Shown in pieces: positions 1-10,624 of a stretch of DNA of 64,000 nt. The position numbers were made by a program, and so were the translations under genes. The stretch comes from Pantoea deleyi (GTDB taxonomy: Bacteria > Pseudomonadota > Gammaproteobacteria > Enterobacterales > Enterobacteriaceae): the NCBI RefSeq assembly GCF_022647325.1, contig NZ_CP071405.1, positions 3,534,001 to 3,598,000 on the forward strand. Reading direction: 5' to 3'. Position 1 is the stretch's first letter, and each line of letters begins with the position of its first letter. Below the pieces are notes generated by a model. That model searched no databases. It was not told where the DNA came from and saw nothing but the letters and a program-made list of their open reading frames with translations.

Positions 1-2
1 CC

Positions 3-452
3 GTTCCGGCCTATGGCGCGACCGATACGCTGGAGATGTTCGTCCTGCTGAATAACTACACCGTGCTGAGCTTTGCCCAGCAGCTGGCCCTGGCGAAACT
101 GCCGAAAGGCACACCGGTCGAAGATCCGGCGGTCGAAAAAGCCGTGCGTAATCTGCTGATGACCGAAGACTTTGCGCTGGTCAGCAAGCTGCAGCGTCAT
201 GCCCGTTCCGCCATCGAAAGCTACAACGATGATGAACTGGCCAGCCTGATTGGCACCAAGCGTATGTCAGATTACAAAGCCGCCCTGACGCAGCGTAACA
301 TCCGCTCCATGGACAGCCTGGCGACCTATGGCTGGATCATGTATCAGGATGCCTGTAACCGGGAAGTGCTGGGCCACCTGCCTGACTTTGAAGAGCTGTT
401 TGCACGTGCGGCACTGCCGGAAATCGCAGCGGCAGTGGGTAAACTCTCCTGA
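3..452 (+). CDS. C-terminal part of an unrecognised protein
   Basis: The reading frame is already open at base 3, so the true start lies before the window and only the last 149 or so residues are visible. The fragment is mostly helical and soluble, with no signal peptide, membrane segment or metal-binding motif I recognise. It is followed after 184 bases by a diflavin reductase on the same strand, which may be functionally linked. I do not recognise the family. Confidence 0.6.
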   Translation, partial: VPAYGATDTLEMFVLLNNYTVLSFAQQLALAKLPKGTPVEDPAVEKAVRNLLMTEDFALVSKLQRHARSAIESYNDDELASLIGTKRMSDYKAALTQRNIRSMDSLATYGWIMYQDACNREVLGHLPDFEELFARAALPEIAAAVGKLS

Positions 453-636
453 CCCTGACCGGGATCAGGCGGAACTGAATATTATTAATGATCATTGCCC
501 GGGTTAATCGTTGTACCGGACAGAAGCAGAACCGCTCTCCCCTGCCGCAGACGCTGCGGCGCGGGACAGCGGAACCGCTTTCACACCGGACAACGCCACT
601 GATGACGGGCGAGAACGGGATTGAGTAAAAGTACCC

Positions 637-2394
637 ATGAAAATTCCTTATATTCCAGAAGATGCCCCTTTCAACGGCGATCAGAAGTACTGGCTGGCTG
701 GCTTTCTTGCCGGTCTTCACTCCCGACTGCTGGTGTTAGAAGACAAACAGCAACCTGCCGCCGGAACGGGCGCTGCCGCCACCACGCAGCTGCATATCCT
801 TTACGGTTCCCAGACCGGTAACGCCGAAGCGCTGGCGCAGACCGCAGCGAAATCTGCCCGCGCGAAAGGTCTGGTGCCGGTGGTTCAGGCGCTGGGCGAT
901 GTCGATCTCGACGTGTTCGCCACGATGCGCCATGTGCTGATCGTCACCTCGACCTATGGCGAAGGCGAAATGCCGGACAACGCGCAGCTGTTCTGGGATG
1001 CGATCTCGGCCAGTACCGCGCCGCGTCTGGAGCAGATGCACTTCGCCGTACTGGCGATTGGTGACACCGGCTACGACGGCTTCTGCCAGGCGGGTAAATT
1101 TATCGATATGCGCCTGGAGCAGCTGGGCGCGAAACGCGTGGTCGATCGTATCGACTGCGACATCGACTACGAAGAGCCTTCCAGCGAGTGGCTGAACAGC
1201 TCCATGCCACAGTTCGCCGCCAGCGCGGGCAGCAGCGGCACCGTGCTGGAAAGCGCGCCGGAAGCGCCGGTGATCCCGGGCAGCAACAAATCGAATCCGT
1301 ATGCCGCGGCGCTGATCACCAATAAGCGCCTGTCAGGTGAGCAGTCGGCCAAGGATATCCGTCATTTCGAGTTTGACCTCGCTGGCAGCGGCCTGAAATA
1401 TGAAGCGGGCGATGCGCTGGGTGTCATCCCGGTCAACGAGCCGTCGCTGGTCAGCCTGCTGCTGACGCAGCTTAACGCTGACTACCAGACGCCGGTGCCG
1501 GGCTTTGACCGCAGCCTGGGTGACCTGCTGACCTATCAGTTCGAGATCTCCGAGCCGTCGCGCAAGTTAATCGAATGGGTCGGTCAGAACACCACCAACC
1601 AGGAGCTGCGTCATGTGTTGCAGCATGATGATAAAGATGCGCTGGGCGTCTGGCTGTGGGGCAAAGATACCCTCGATCTGCTGCAGCTTGAGCTGACACG
1701 CACGCTGGCGGTGCCTGAGTTTGTGGCCCTGCTGCGTCCGCTGCAGCACCGCGCCTACTCGATCTCCTCCAGCTCGAAAGCGCATCCTGATCAGGTTCAC
1801 CTGACCGTGGCTTCCGTGCGTTATCACAGCGGTGGCCGTAATCGCGGTGGCGTCTGCTCGACCTATCTGGCCGAGCGCGTGCGTCGCGGCGAGAAGCCCG
1901 CCATCTTTATCTCACCTAACAAAGCGTTCCGCGTACCGGCTAACAACAGCGCGCCGCTGATCATGGTGGGACCGGGCACCGGCATCGCGCCCTTCCGCGC
2001 CTTCCTGCAGGAGCGCCAGGCCACCGGCGCACAGGGCAAAAACTGGCTGTTCTTCGGCGATCAGCATCAGGAACATGACTTTATCTATCAGGATGAGTTA
2101 CTGGCCTGGCGCGACAGCGGTCTGCTGACCCGCCTGGATCTGGCGTTCTCACGCGATCAGGAGAAGAAGATCTACGTGCAGAGCCGGATGCTTGAGCAGG
2201 GTGCCGAGCTTTACGCCTGGCTGCAGGAAGGGGCTTACTTCTACGTCTGTGGCGATGCCTCACGCATGGCGAAGGATGTGGATAACGCGCTGTATGAAGT
2301 GGTCCGGCAGTTTGGCGGGCTCTCTACCGAGCGCGCAGCGGACTATGTCGACCAACTGAAAAAAGAAAAACGCTACCTGCGCGACGTCTATTGA
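637..2394 (+). CDS. Diflavin NADPH reductase, sulfite reductase alpha (CysJ)-like
   Basis: 585-residue flavoprotein resembling the CysJ subunit of sulfite reductase, which passes NADPH electrons through FAD and FMN to an acceptor. A flavodoxin-like domain starts near residue 50 (YGSQTGNAEAL, then STYGEGEMPDNAQ). It is followed by a FAD-binding ferredoxin-reductase module (RAYSISSS, then GGVCSTYL) and an NADPH-binding end (GPGTGIAPFRAF, YVCGDASRMAKDV). It ends in Tyr, as CysJ does. No hemoprotein partner (cysI) or cysH is next to it, so this is probably a stand-alone paralogue rather than the main assimilatory enzyme, and its acceptor is unknown. A clear terminator follows. Confidence 0.8.
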   Translation: MKIPYIPEDAPFNGDQKYWLAGFLAGLHSRLLVLEDKQQPAAGTGAAATTQLHILYGSQTGNAEALAQTAAKSARAKGLVPVVQALGDVDLDVFATMRHVLIVTSTYGEGEMPDNAQLFWDAISASTAPRLEQMHFAVLAIGDTGYDGFCQAGKFIDMRLEQLGAKRVVDRIDCDIDYEEPSSEWLNSSMPQFAASAGSSGTVLESAPEAPVIPGSNKSNPYAAALITNKRLSGEQSAKDIRHFEFDLAGSGLKYEAGDALGVIPVNEPSLVSLLLTQLNADYQTPVPGFDRSLGDLLTYQFEISEPSRKLIEWVGQNTTNQELRHVLQHDDKDALGVWLWGKDTLDLLQLELTRTLAVPEFVALLRPLQHRAYSISSSSKAHPDQVHLTVASVRYHSGGRNRGGVCSTYLAERVRRGEKPAIFISPNKAFRVPANNSAPLIMVGPGTGIAPFRAFLQERQATGAQGKNWLFFGDQHQEHDFIYQDELLAWRDSGLLTRLDLAFSRDQEKKIYVQSRMLEQGAELYAWLQEGAYFYVCGDASRMAKDVDNALYEVVRQFGGLSTERAADYVDQLKKEKRYLRDVY

Positions 2395-2415
2395 TCGCGG
2401 CGGTCAGCTGAGAAA

Positions 2416-2446
2416 ATCCGGCTTGCGCAGGCAGCCGGATTTTTTT
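2416..2446 (+). terminator. Intrinsic terminator after the diflavin reductase
   Basis: Eight-base-pair stem (ATCCGGCT/AGCCGGAT) with a nine-base loop and a run of six T residues on the plus strand, just after the reductase stop codon. Confidence 0.85.
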
Positions 2447-2464
2447 ATGGCTCGCAGGCAAAAA

Positions 2465-2488
2465 AATACCCGCCGGTCAGCGGGTATT
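2465..2488 (-). terminator. Intrinsic terminator of sspAB
   Basis: Stem AATACCCGC/GCGGGTATT, followed on the minus strand by a run of T residues. It lies directly downstream of sspB and faces the terminator of the convergent reductase gene. Confidence 0.8.
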
Positions 2489-2504
2489 CACGATGGGAAG
2501 ATGA

Positions 2505-2990
2505 CTATTTCACGACGCGCAGTGAAGGGCGTCCACCACGCGGCGGCGGATCGTTATCAGGCGGTGTCTCATCATCACCGGCATCGTCAGGACGATCGCC
2601 ATCAATCACGGACATCATGGTCTCTTCCTGCCCTTCTGACGTCTCCTGCGTACCCAGCTCGTAAGCCGGTTCCGGTTCGAACATCGTTCCGGCGCCGTTT
2701 TCACGCGCATAGATAGCCAGAATCGCCGCCATCGGCACATTCACCTGGCGCGGTACGCCGCCGAAGCGGGCGTTAAATGACACCTGGTCGTTGGCCAGAT
2801 CGAGGTTGCCTACGGCGCGTGGCGCGATGTTCAGAACGATCTGCCCATCACGCGCATACTCCAGCGGCACCTGCACACCCGGCAGATTGATGTCGACTAC
2901 CAGATGCGGCGTCAGCTGGTTGTCGAGCAGCCAGTCATAGAAGGCGCGCAGCAGATAGGGACGACGTGCAGTAAGTTGCGACATTTCCAT
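2505..2990 (-). CDS. sspB: SspB, ClpXP specificity-enhancing adaptor
   Basis: 161-residue adaptor that tethers ssrA-tagged proteins to the ClpXP protease. The folded substrate-binding domain fills the first 110 residues (RRPYLLRAFYDWLLDNQLTP, then FNARFGGVPRQV). It is followed by a long acidic flexible linker and the conserved ClpX-binding tail RGGRPSLRVVK. The start fits the known family start. The gene follows sspA with three bases between them, in the usual sspAB operon. Confidence 0.97.
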   Translation of the reverse strand: MEMSQLTARRPYLLRAFYDWLLDNQLTPHLVVDINLPGVQVPLEYARDGQIVLNIAPRAVGNLDLANDQVSFNARFGGVPRQVNVPMAAILAIYARENGAGTMFEPEPAYELGTQETSEGQEETMMSVIDGDRPDDAGDDETPPDNDPPPRGGRPSLRVVK

Positions 2991-2993
2991 ACG

Positions 2994-3635
2994 TTAAGCC
3001 CGGGCTTGCAGGCGCATTTCACGTTCAGCTTCAGTCAATGAAGCGAGGAAAGAGTCACGCTCAAATACGCGGTTCATGTAACCTTTCAGCTCTTTTGAAC
3101 CAGAGCCGATCAGATCGATGCCCATAGAAGGCAGACGCCATAACAGCGGAGCCAGGTAGCAATCCACCAGGCTGAACTCTTCGCTCATGAAGTAAGGCGT
3201 ACGACCAAACAGAGGGGCGATGGCCAGCAGCTCTTCACGCAGTTGCTTGCGTGCAGCTTCCGCTTCCTGACCGCTGCTGTTCTCAACTTTACGCATCAGG
3301 CTGTACCAGTCCTGCTCGATGCGGTGCATCATCAGGCGGCTGTCACCACGGGCAACCGGGTAAACCGGCATCAGCGGTGGATGCGGGAAGCGCTCGTCCA
3401 GATATTCCATGATGATGCGTGATTCATACAGCGTCAGCTCACGATCTACCAGCGTCGGTACCGTGCGATACGGATTGAGGTCAATCAGATCCTGCGGCAG
3501 GTTATCCATTTCGACCTGCTCGATCTCTACGCTGACACCCTTTTCCGCCAGGACGATACGAACCTGATGGCTGAAAATGTCAGTAGGACCAGAAAACAGC
3601 GTCATTACCGAACGTTTGTTGGCAGCGACAGCCAT
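2994..3635 (-). CDS. sspA: SspA, stringent starvation protein A
   Basis: Glutathione-S-transferase-fold protein that binds RNA polymerase and alters promoter choice in stationary phase and acid stress. Thioredoxin-like N-terminal domain (VMTLFSGPTDIFSHQVRIVL), then a helical domain ending LTEAEREMRL. A longer frame exists, but I place the start at the Met of MAVAANK, because a strong GGAGG lies just upstream and it matches the family length (213 residues). It heads the sspAB operon, with the usual neighbour rpsI upstream. Confidence 0.97.
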   Translation of the reverse strand: MAVAANKRSVMTLFSGPTDIFSHQVRIVLAEKGVSVEIEQVEMDNLPQDLIDLNPYRTVPTLVDRELTLYESRIIMEYLDERFPHPPLMPVYPVARGDSRLMMHRIEQDWYSLMRKVENSSGQEAEAARKQLREELLAIAPLFGRTPYFMSEEFSLVDCYLAPLLWRLPSMGIDLIGSGSKELKGYMNRVFERDSFLASLTEAEREMRLQARA

Positions 3636-3910
3636 GAAAACCTCCAAGTTTGTTCACAAAAAGATACTGCGAATAGCCAACCACACGGCGACTCACTTGC
3701 CCATTGAACTCGCACGCAACCTGGTGAGCTGCGCCACAGATACTGACGCCCCGACAGTGGGCAGGCGCATAACGCACCGGCCTGCGGGCGCAAAGTGACA
3801 CAGAGTTTACCAGATTTTAGGCTGCTTGTGGGCGTGGAATGAATCTTTGCAGGTAAATTGAGCGTGGGGTTACGGTTTTTGCCGGGACTGCGGCAGAGAA
3901 CAGAAAATAA

Positions 3911-3934
3911 AAAACCCGCCGAAGCGGGTTTTTT
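3911..3934. terminator. Terminator after rplM-rpsI
   Basis: AAAACCCGC/GCGGGTTTT stem flanked by A and T runs, between rpsI and sspA. The symmetric tracts would stop transcription in either direction. The biological target is the rplM-rpsI message on the minus strand. Confidence 0.8.
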
Positions 3935-3966
3935 GTGCCAACTGATGCAGCCGGAGCTGCAAACAA

Positions 3967-4851
<885 letters not shown>

Positions 4852-5030
4852 TTAAGTAAACGAATGAGGCTCACACGACCATTTTGACCAGCAAGCCACC
4901 CCTTCGGATAGAGTTACTGGAACACAGAGGATTTGGGAAAAAAATCCTTTGCTGTAACGTGGGGTCGCAAGATTATAGAGAAGTCGATTACAAAAATCGA
5001 ACCCTATTTCGGTATTTATCCCGATTATTC

Positions 5031-6158
5031 TTACGGCAGGTGCGGTAAACGCAGATACTCTTCGCTCTGCATCTCCTGAAGCCGGGACAGGCAGCGCTGG
5101 TACTCAAACTTCAGCCGCGTGCCCTGATAGATCTCGCTCAGGGAGGTCTCCGCCGCCACGACCAGCTTCACATGGCGCTCATAGAACTCATCGACCAGCG
5201 CCAGGAAACGGCGCGCCTGATCCTCGGTTTTGTAAATCATCACCGGGACATCATAGAGCAGCACGCTGTGAAAACGGCGCGACAGCGCGATGTAGTCATG
5301 CTGGCTGCGCCCTTCCCCGCACAGGGTCGTAAATTTAATCGCCAGCACGCCGTCGCTGACGCCCAGGGTTGGCATCTGGCGGTGATTGATTTCCAGCACC
5401 GGCGCCGCCTCCGGCTCACTGCCGGACAGCGCGTTAAACATCCGCGTCATTTCGGCGTGGGTTTCGCTGTTCAGCGGATAGTTCCAGAGATGCGCGGAGG
5501 TCAGCGTGCGCAGCCGGTAGTCGATGCCGGCATCGACATTCATCACATCGCAGTGCCGTTTGATCTGTTCAATCGCCGGCAGGAAGCGCGCACGCTGCAG
5601 GCCATTGCGGTAGAGATCGTCAGGCGGGATATTCGAGGTGGCGACCAGAGCGATGCCGCGCGCGAACAGGGCCTCCATCAGCGTGCCGAGCAGCATTGCA
5701 TCGGTGATATCTGAGACAAAAAACTCATCGAAACAGAGGATGTCCGTTTCGGCTCTGAACCTGTCCGCGATGATCAGCAGCGGGTCACTCTGCCCCTGCA
5801 ACTGCGTCAGCTCTTCATGCACCCGCAGCATAAAGCGGTGGAAGTGCAGGCGCAGTTTGCGATCGCCAGGAATAGACTGAAAAAAGAGATCCATGACCCA
5901 GGTTTTTCCGCGGCCAACACCGCCCCACATGTAAAGCCCACGCACCGGCTCTGGCGTCTCGTTTTTCTCTTTGCCGATCAATTTTGACAGACGACCCAGC
6001 AGGCCGGAAGCGGCTGGCGCGACAGAGTGCTGTCGGGCGACCAGCGCCTGCTGCAGCGCGTCTAAACGGGTAATGGCTTCGCGTTGTACGTCATCGGGCC
6101 TGAATTCGCCCTGCGACAGCGCCTGCTCATAGCGTGCAAGCGGAGTTGAGGTTTGCAT
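5031..6158 (-). CDS. zapE: ZapE, AFG1-type ATPase linked to the division ring
   Basis: About 375-residue AAA-like ATPase of the AFG1/YhcM family. E. coli ZapE acts at the Z-ring under stress and low oxygen. Walker A MWGGVGRGKTWVMDLFF and Walker B ILCFDEFFVSDITDAM are intact. An in-frame ATG lies 12 codons further upstream. I prefer the downstream ATG (MQTSTPLARY) because it matches the family length, although its ribosome binding site is weak. It is divergent from zapG, another envelope and division factor, as in E. coli. Confidence 0.95.
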   Translation of the reverse strand: MQTSTPLARYEQALSQGEFRPDDVQREAITRLDALQQALVARQHSVAPAASGLLGRLSKLIGKEKNETPEPVRGLYMWGGVGRGKTWVMDLFFQSIPGDRKLRLHFHRFMLRVHEELTQLQGQSDPLLIIADRFRAETDILCFDEFFVSDITDAMLLGTLMEALFARGIALVATSNIPPDDLYRNGLQRARFLPAIEQIKRHCDVMNVDAGIDYRLRTLTSAHLWNYPLNSETHAEMTRMFNALSGSEPEAAPVLEINHRQMPTLGVSDGVLAIKFTTLCGEGRSQHDYIALSRRFHSVLLYDVPVMIYKTEDQARRFLALVDEFYERHVKLVVAAETSLSEIYQGTRLKFEYQRCLSRLQEMQSEEYLRLPHLP

Positions 6159-6336
6159 TGTTGTTTCAAAGTCCCTGTATGGTGTCTGATTCATACCACG
6201 GTTGCTGAAAAAAAGGCCGTTCTACACTAAGCCATGCTGCTCCGGAGTTCCACAACCATAAGATTAACGGGTATAGTGACTATTATTGAAATGGTGCAAC
6301 GCCCTACGGAACAATGGAAATAACACGGGAGTCATT

Positions 6337-6738
6337 ATGACCTGGGAATACGGGCTAATTGGTTTAGTGGTAGGTATTATTGTCGGCGCAGTCGCCATGC
6401 GTTTTGGCAACAGAAAGCTGCGCGAGCAGCGCAGCATGCAGTACGAGCTGGAAAAATCGAAAGCGGAGCTGGCTGACTATCGCGAAGAGCTGACCAACCA
6501 CTTTGCGCAGAGCGCAGAGCTGCTGGATAACATGGCGCGCGACTATCGTCAGCTTTATCAGCACATGGCAAAAGGCTCAAATGACCTGCTGCCGAATCTG
6601 CCTGGCCAGAAAAATCCGTTTGCCTATCAGCTCACTGAGGCCGAAGCGGACAACGATCAGGCCCCGGTGCAGATGCCACGCGACTATTCTGAAGGCGCAT
6701 CCGGCCTGCTGCGCGGCGAACGTCCTGCCCGCGACTAA
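6337..6738 (+). CDS. zapG: ZapG/YhcB, inner-membrane DUF1043 protein
   Basis: 133 residues, family-typical. One N-terminal membrane helix (YGLIGLVVGIIVGAVAM), then a coiled coil of about 60 residues rich in Glu, Leu and Arg, and the conserved tail QMPRDYSEGASGLLR. The family is linked to coordinating septum formation and envelope synthesis. The start follows a GGGAG ribosome binding site. Confidence 0.95.
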   Translation: MTWEYGLIGLVVGIIVGAVAMRFGNRKLREQRSMQYELEKSKAELADYREELTNHFAQSAELLDNMARDYRQLYQHMAKGSNDLLPNLPGQKNPFAYQLTEAEADNDQAPVQMPRDYSEGASGLLRGERPARD

Positions 6739-6847
6739 TCTTTTTGGGCGCAGCCCGTCTGCGCCCGCTGTTTTTGCGAACCCTGATCACAAACGACTGT
6801 CACACTCATTACTTCCTCCCACATTTTGCAGCGAGAGCGTTGTAGCA

Positions 6848-8221
6848 ATGAAAAAACAAACACGCCTGTTTAGCGCATTAGCCTTGAGTATCGGGATGAG
6901 CCTTGCCGCCGCGCCGGCCGCGATGGCCACGCTGCCGTCACAGGTCGCGGATCAGCCGCTGCCAAGCCTGGCACCGATGCTGGAAAAAGTGTTGCCTGCC
7001 GTGGTCAGTGTTCACGTCGAAGGCACCGATACCGGTGCGCAGGCGCAGGATATCCCTGAGCCGCTGAAACGCTTTTTCGGTCAGATGCCTGGCGGAAACA
7101 GCCAGCCGCAGCCTTTTGAGGGGCTGGGTTCTGGCGTGATCATTGATGCCGCCAAAGGCTATGTGCTGACCAACAACCATGTGGTGAATGGCGCAGACAA
7201 GATCAACGTCCAGCTGGGCGACGGCAGTGAATATGAAGCCAAACTGATCGGCCATGACGAGCAGACCGACATCGCGCTGATCCAGATTCAGGGCGCGAAA
7301 AACCTTACGCAGGTTAAAGTCGCGGACTCTGACCAGCTGAAAGTCGGCGATTTCGCGGTGGCGATCGGCAACCCGTTTGGCCTGGGTCAGACGGCGACCT
7401 CCGGGATTATCTCGGCGCTGGGTCGCAGCGGCCTCAACCTGGAAGGGCTGGAAAACTTTATCCAGACCGATGCGGCGATTAACCGCGGTAACTCAGGCGG
7501 TGCGCTGGTGAACCTCAACGGCGAACTGATCGGCATCAACACGGCTATTCTCGCCTCCAGCGGCGGTAACATCGGTATCGGCTTTGCGATTCCGAGCGAT
7601 ATGGCGATGAACCTCGCGCAGCAGCTGATCAAATTTGGTGAAGTGAAGCGCGGTCAGCTGGGCATCAAAGGCACAGAAATGACGGCGGACATGGCCAAAG
7701 CGTTCAACGTCGATGCACAGCGCGGCGCGTTCGTCTCGGAAGTGTTACCGCAGTCGGCCGCACAGAAAGCGGGCGTGAAGTCTGGCGATATCATTACCTC
7801 GATCAACGATAAGCCGATCACCAGCTTTGCGGAGCTGCGCGTAAAAGTGGGCACCACGCCGCCAGGCGAACAGGTGAAACTCGGCCTGCTGCGTGAAGGC
7901 AAACCTTTAACCGTGACCGTAACGCTGGAGCAGAGCGCGCAGACCACCGCCAGCGCACAGCTGATGTCACCGGCCCTTCAGGGTGCCACGCTGAGTGATG
8001 GACAGACCAAAACCGGCGATAAAGGCGTGAAGGTCGATACCATCGAAAAAGGCACGCCAGCTGAGCAGGTTGGCCTGCAGAAGGATGACGTGATCATCGG
8101 CGTTAACCGCAACCGGGTGCAGACGATTGCTGAAATGCGCAAAATTCTGGAAGGCAAACCACCGGTTCTGGCACTGAATGTGGTGCGCGGCGATGAAAGT
8201 ATCTATCTGTTGTTGAGATAA
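6848..8221 (+). CDS. degQ: DegQ, periplasmic HtrA serine protease/chaperone
   Basis: 457 residues. Signal peptide ending around AAMA, then a trypsin-like domain with catalytic His (LTNNHVVNGA), Asp (QTDIALIQI) and Ser (NRGNSGGALVN), and two PDZ domains from roughly residues 260 and 370. It degrades or refolds damaged periplasmic proteins. The two PDZ domains and the absence of a long DegP-type LA loop favour DegQ over DegP. It is followed by degS, the standard degQS pair. Confidence 0.96.
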   Translation: MKKQTRLFSALALSIGMSLAAAPAAMATLPSQVADQPLPSLAPMLEKVLPAVVSVHVEGTDTGAQAQDIPEPLKRFFGQMPGGNSQPQPFEGLGSGVIIDAAKGYVLTNNHVVNGADKINVQLGDGSEYEAKLIGHDEQTDIALIQIQGAKNLTQVKVADSDQLKVGDFAVAIGNPFGLGQTATSGIISALGRSGLNLEGLENFIQTDAAINRGNSGGALVNLNGELIGINTAILASSGGNIGIGFAIPSDMAMNLAQQLIKFGEVKRGQLGIKGTEMTADMAKAFNVDAQRGAFVSEVLPQSAAQKAGVKSGDIITSINDKPITSFAELRVKVGTTPPGEQVKLGLLREGKPLTVTVTLEQSAQTTASAQLMSPALQGATLSDGQTKTGDKGVKVDTIEKGTPAEQVGLQKDDVIIGVNRNRVQTIAEMRKILEGKPPVLALNVVRGDESIYLLLR

Positions 8222-8232
8222 ACCTCGCATTA

Positions 8233-8262
8233 CGGCGGACACAAGCGCGTGTGTGTCCGCCG
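8233..8262 (+). terminator. Hairpin between degQ and degS
   Basis: Eleven-base-pair perfect stem CGGCGGACACA/TGTGTCCGCCG with no T run. It could attenuate or stabilise the degQ message rather than fully terminate it. degS follows 49 bases later. Confidence 0.5.
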
Positions 8263-8310
8263 CTCTCATGCTATTCTCCCCTGCGATCTCCCCTGGCGTG
8301 ATTTAACACC

Positions 8311-9372
8311 ATGTTTCTTAAACTTTTGCGTTCCGTGGTGCTGGGCCTGATTGTGGCGGGTATCTTACTCGCAGCACTGCCTGCACTGCGTATGGGCAGC
8401 GACGCCCTCTATAACCACGAAAACATCACCGACGAAACACCCTTTAGCTTCAATCAGGGGGTGCGCCGCGCCGTGCCCGCCGTGGTCAACGTGTACAATC
8501 GCAGCGCCCACGGCAACAACAACCGTGGCATCACGACCCTGGGTTCCGGGGTAATCATGAATGCAAAAGGCTACATCCTCACCAATAAGCACGTCATTAA
8601 TAATGCCGATCAGATTATCGTCGCGCTGCAGGATGGCCGTTTCTTTGAGGCAACGCTGGTCGGTTCCGATGGCATGACCGATCTGGCGGTGCTGAAGATC
8701 ACCGCTTCCGGCCTGCCCGTGATTCCAATCAATCCAAACCGTCAGGCGCATATCGGGGATGTGGTGATGGCGATTGGCAACCCTTACAACCTCGGTCAGA
8801 CAGTGACGCAGGGCATTATCAGTGCGACGGGCCGGGTGGGATTAAGCTCCTCTGGCCGGCAGAATTTCCTGCAGACGGATGCGTCGATCAATCAGGGTAA
8901 CTCCGGCGGTGCGCTGATTAACTCGCTTGGCGAGCTGATGGGCATCAATACCCTGACCTTCGATAAAAGCAACGACGGCGAAACGCCGGAAGGGATCGGG
9001 TTCGCCATTCCTACCGTGCTGGCTTCGAAAATCATGGATAAGCTGATTCGCGATGGCCGGGTGATCCGTGGCTATATCGGCATTACCGGACGCGAACTTC
9101 CGCCCCTGCATGGACAGGGCAGCAATCTGGATCGGGTTCAGGGGATTATCGTCAGTGGGATCACCCCTGACGGGCCTGCGGACAAAGCCGGAATTCAGAC
9201 CAATGATGTTCTGCTCAGCGTGAATGGCAAACCGGCCATCTCCGCGCAGGAGACGATGGATCAGGTCGCGGAGATTCGTCCGGGGTCGGTGATTGATGTG
9301 CAGGTGCTGCGCAACGACCAGAAGCTGACGCTGCCGGTGACCATTCAGGAGTTTCCGGACAGCAGCAGCTAG
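8311..9372 (+). CDS. degS: DegS, membrane-anchored site-1 protease for RseA
   Basis: 353 residues. The N-terminal anchor helix (LLRSVVLGLIVAGILLAAL) is uncleaved. The HtrA protease domain has His (LTNKHVINNAD), Asp (MTDLAVLKI) and Ser (NQGNSGGALIN), with a single PDZ domain at the end. It senses unfolded outer-membrane porins and cuts the anti-sigma factor RseA to start the sigma-E response. Confidence 0.96.
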   Translation: MFLKLLRSVVLGLIVAGILLAALPALRMGSDALYNHENITDETPFSFNQGVRRAVPAVVNVYNRSAHGNNNRGITTLGSGVIMNAKGYILTNKHVINNADQIIVALQDGRFFEATLVGSDGMTDLAVLKITASGLPVIPINPNRQAHIGDVVMAIGNPYNLGQTVTQGIISATGRVGLSSSGRQNFLQTDASINQGNSGGALINSLGELMGINTLTFDKSNDGETPEGIGFAIPTVLASKIMDKLIRDGRVIRGYIGITGRELPPLHGQGSNLDRVQGIIVSGITPDGPADKAGIQTNDVLLSVNGKPAISAQETMDQVAEIRPGSVIDVQVLRNDQKLTLPVTIQEFPDSSS

Positions 9373-9511
9373 CTGAACATCCGTGCAAGGTCAGGGATGG
9401 CCCGGCCGATCGCAAAGAAAGCCGCCATCCCTGGCGATCGGCCTCGCCACCCTGGCTCTTCAGCCGGGCCATCCCTTCCCCCGTCATCCGTCATCGTTTG
9501 CAGATAACTGA

Positions 9512-10489
9512 TTAGCAGCGATCCACCGGAAACGCGATCACCTCACTCAATGACTCCGCCTTCAGCGCCAGCATAATCAGGCGGTCAATGCCCAGCGCCA
9601 CGCCGGAACAGGCAGGCATGCCGTGGGCCAGCGCATCCAGCAGATAGGTATCGATAGGATGGACGGGCAGACCCCGCGCCGCACGGCGACGGTTATCCTG
9701 CTCAAAGCGCTGCCGCTGTTCACGGCTGTCGGTCAGCTCACGGAAACCGTTGGCCAGCTCGATGCCCTTGTAATAGACCTCAAAGCGCTCGGCCACGCGG
9801 TGATCCTCGGTGCTGATCTCGGCCAGAGCGGCCTGGCTGGCCGGGAAATGGTACACAAAGCACGGCTTATCCTGACCAATCTTCGGTTCGACGCCCAGCA
9901 TAAACAGCAGCATCAGCAGCGTATCGCGATCCTCTTCTGTACGCGCCAGCTCACCTTCGCCCAGCTTCTCTGCTGCTTCACGCAGCTGCGCTTTATCCGC
10001 CGAGAGAGGATCCAGTTCCAGATGGCGGATAAACGCCTGCTGATAGGAGAGCGACTCTGCGCTGTCGCACTCCAGCACCTGCTGCATCAGGTCGTCGACT
10101 TCATTCATCAGACGGTACATGTCGTAGTGCGGCCGATACCACTCCAGCATGGTGAATTCCGGATTGTGGTGACGTCCCGCCTCTTCATTACGGAAGCTGC
10201 GCCCCATCTGGTAGATCGGGCCACTGCCCGCCGCCAGCAGCCGTTTCATGTGGTATTCCGGGCTGGTCATCAGCCAGAGATCGCGCCCCTGCGCTGCGCC
10301 AGGCCCGACAAATCGCGTCTGGAAAGGTACCAGATGGATATCGGTGATGGTGGCCTGGCTCATCGCCGGCGTGTCCACTTCCAGCACGCCGCGATCGGCA
10401 AAGAAACGACGCACTTCTGCTAAAATAGCGGCGCGTTTTAACAAATTGGCGATGGATGCGCTTGGTTGCCAGCTTGCCGTTTCGCTCAT
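9512..10489 (-). CDS. epmA: EpmA, EF-P lysine beta-lysyltransferase
   Basis: 325 residues. LysRS-like enzyme (PoxA/GenX) without an anticodon-binding domain. It attaches (R)-beta-lysine to the conserved lysine of elongation factor P. Class II synthetase motifs are visible: [33 protein letters not shown] and [14 protein letters not shown]. Start chosen at MSETASW, the known family start, not the longer frame. EF-P (efp) and the aminomutase EpmB lie 1-3 kb away, so the whole modification pathway is in this window. Confidence 0.97.
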   Translation of the reverse strand: MSETASWQPSASIANLLKRAAILAEVRRFFADRGVLEVDTPAMSQATITDIHLVPFQTRFVGPGAAQGRDLWLMTSPEYHMKRLLAAGSGPIYQMGRSFRNEEAGRHHNPEFTMLEWYRPHYDMYRLMNEVDDLMQQVLECDSAESLSYQQAFIRHLELDPLSADKAQLREAAEKLGEGELARTEEDRDTLLMLLFMLGVEPKIGQDKPCFVYHFPASQAALAEISTEDHRVAERFEVYYKGIELANGFRELTDSREQRQRFEQDNRRRAARGLPVHPIDTYLLDALAHGMPACSGVALGIDRLIMLALKAESLSEVIAFPVDRC

Positions 10490-10624
10490 GGTGATGACTC
10501 CTGATGCAAATGAGGGGAGGCAGTCTACCTGCAATGTCTGCGGCAAACAATCTCGCGCCTGCGCCGCCAAAAACCGCGTTTCGGCTTCTATACTTAAGCG
10601 GTTAAATCACAAAGGAATCCTGCT

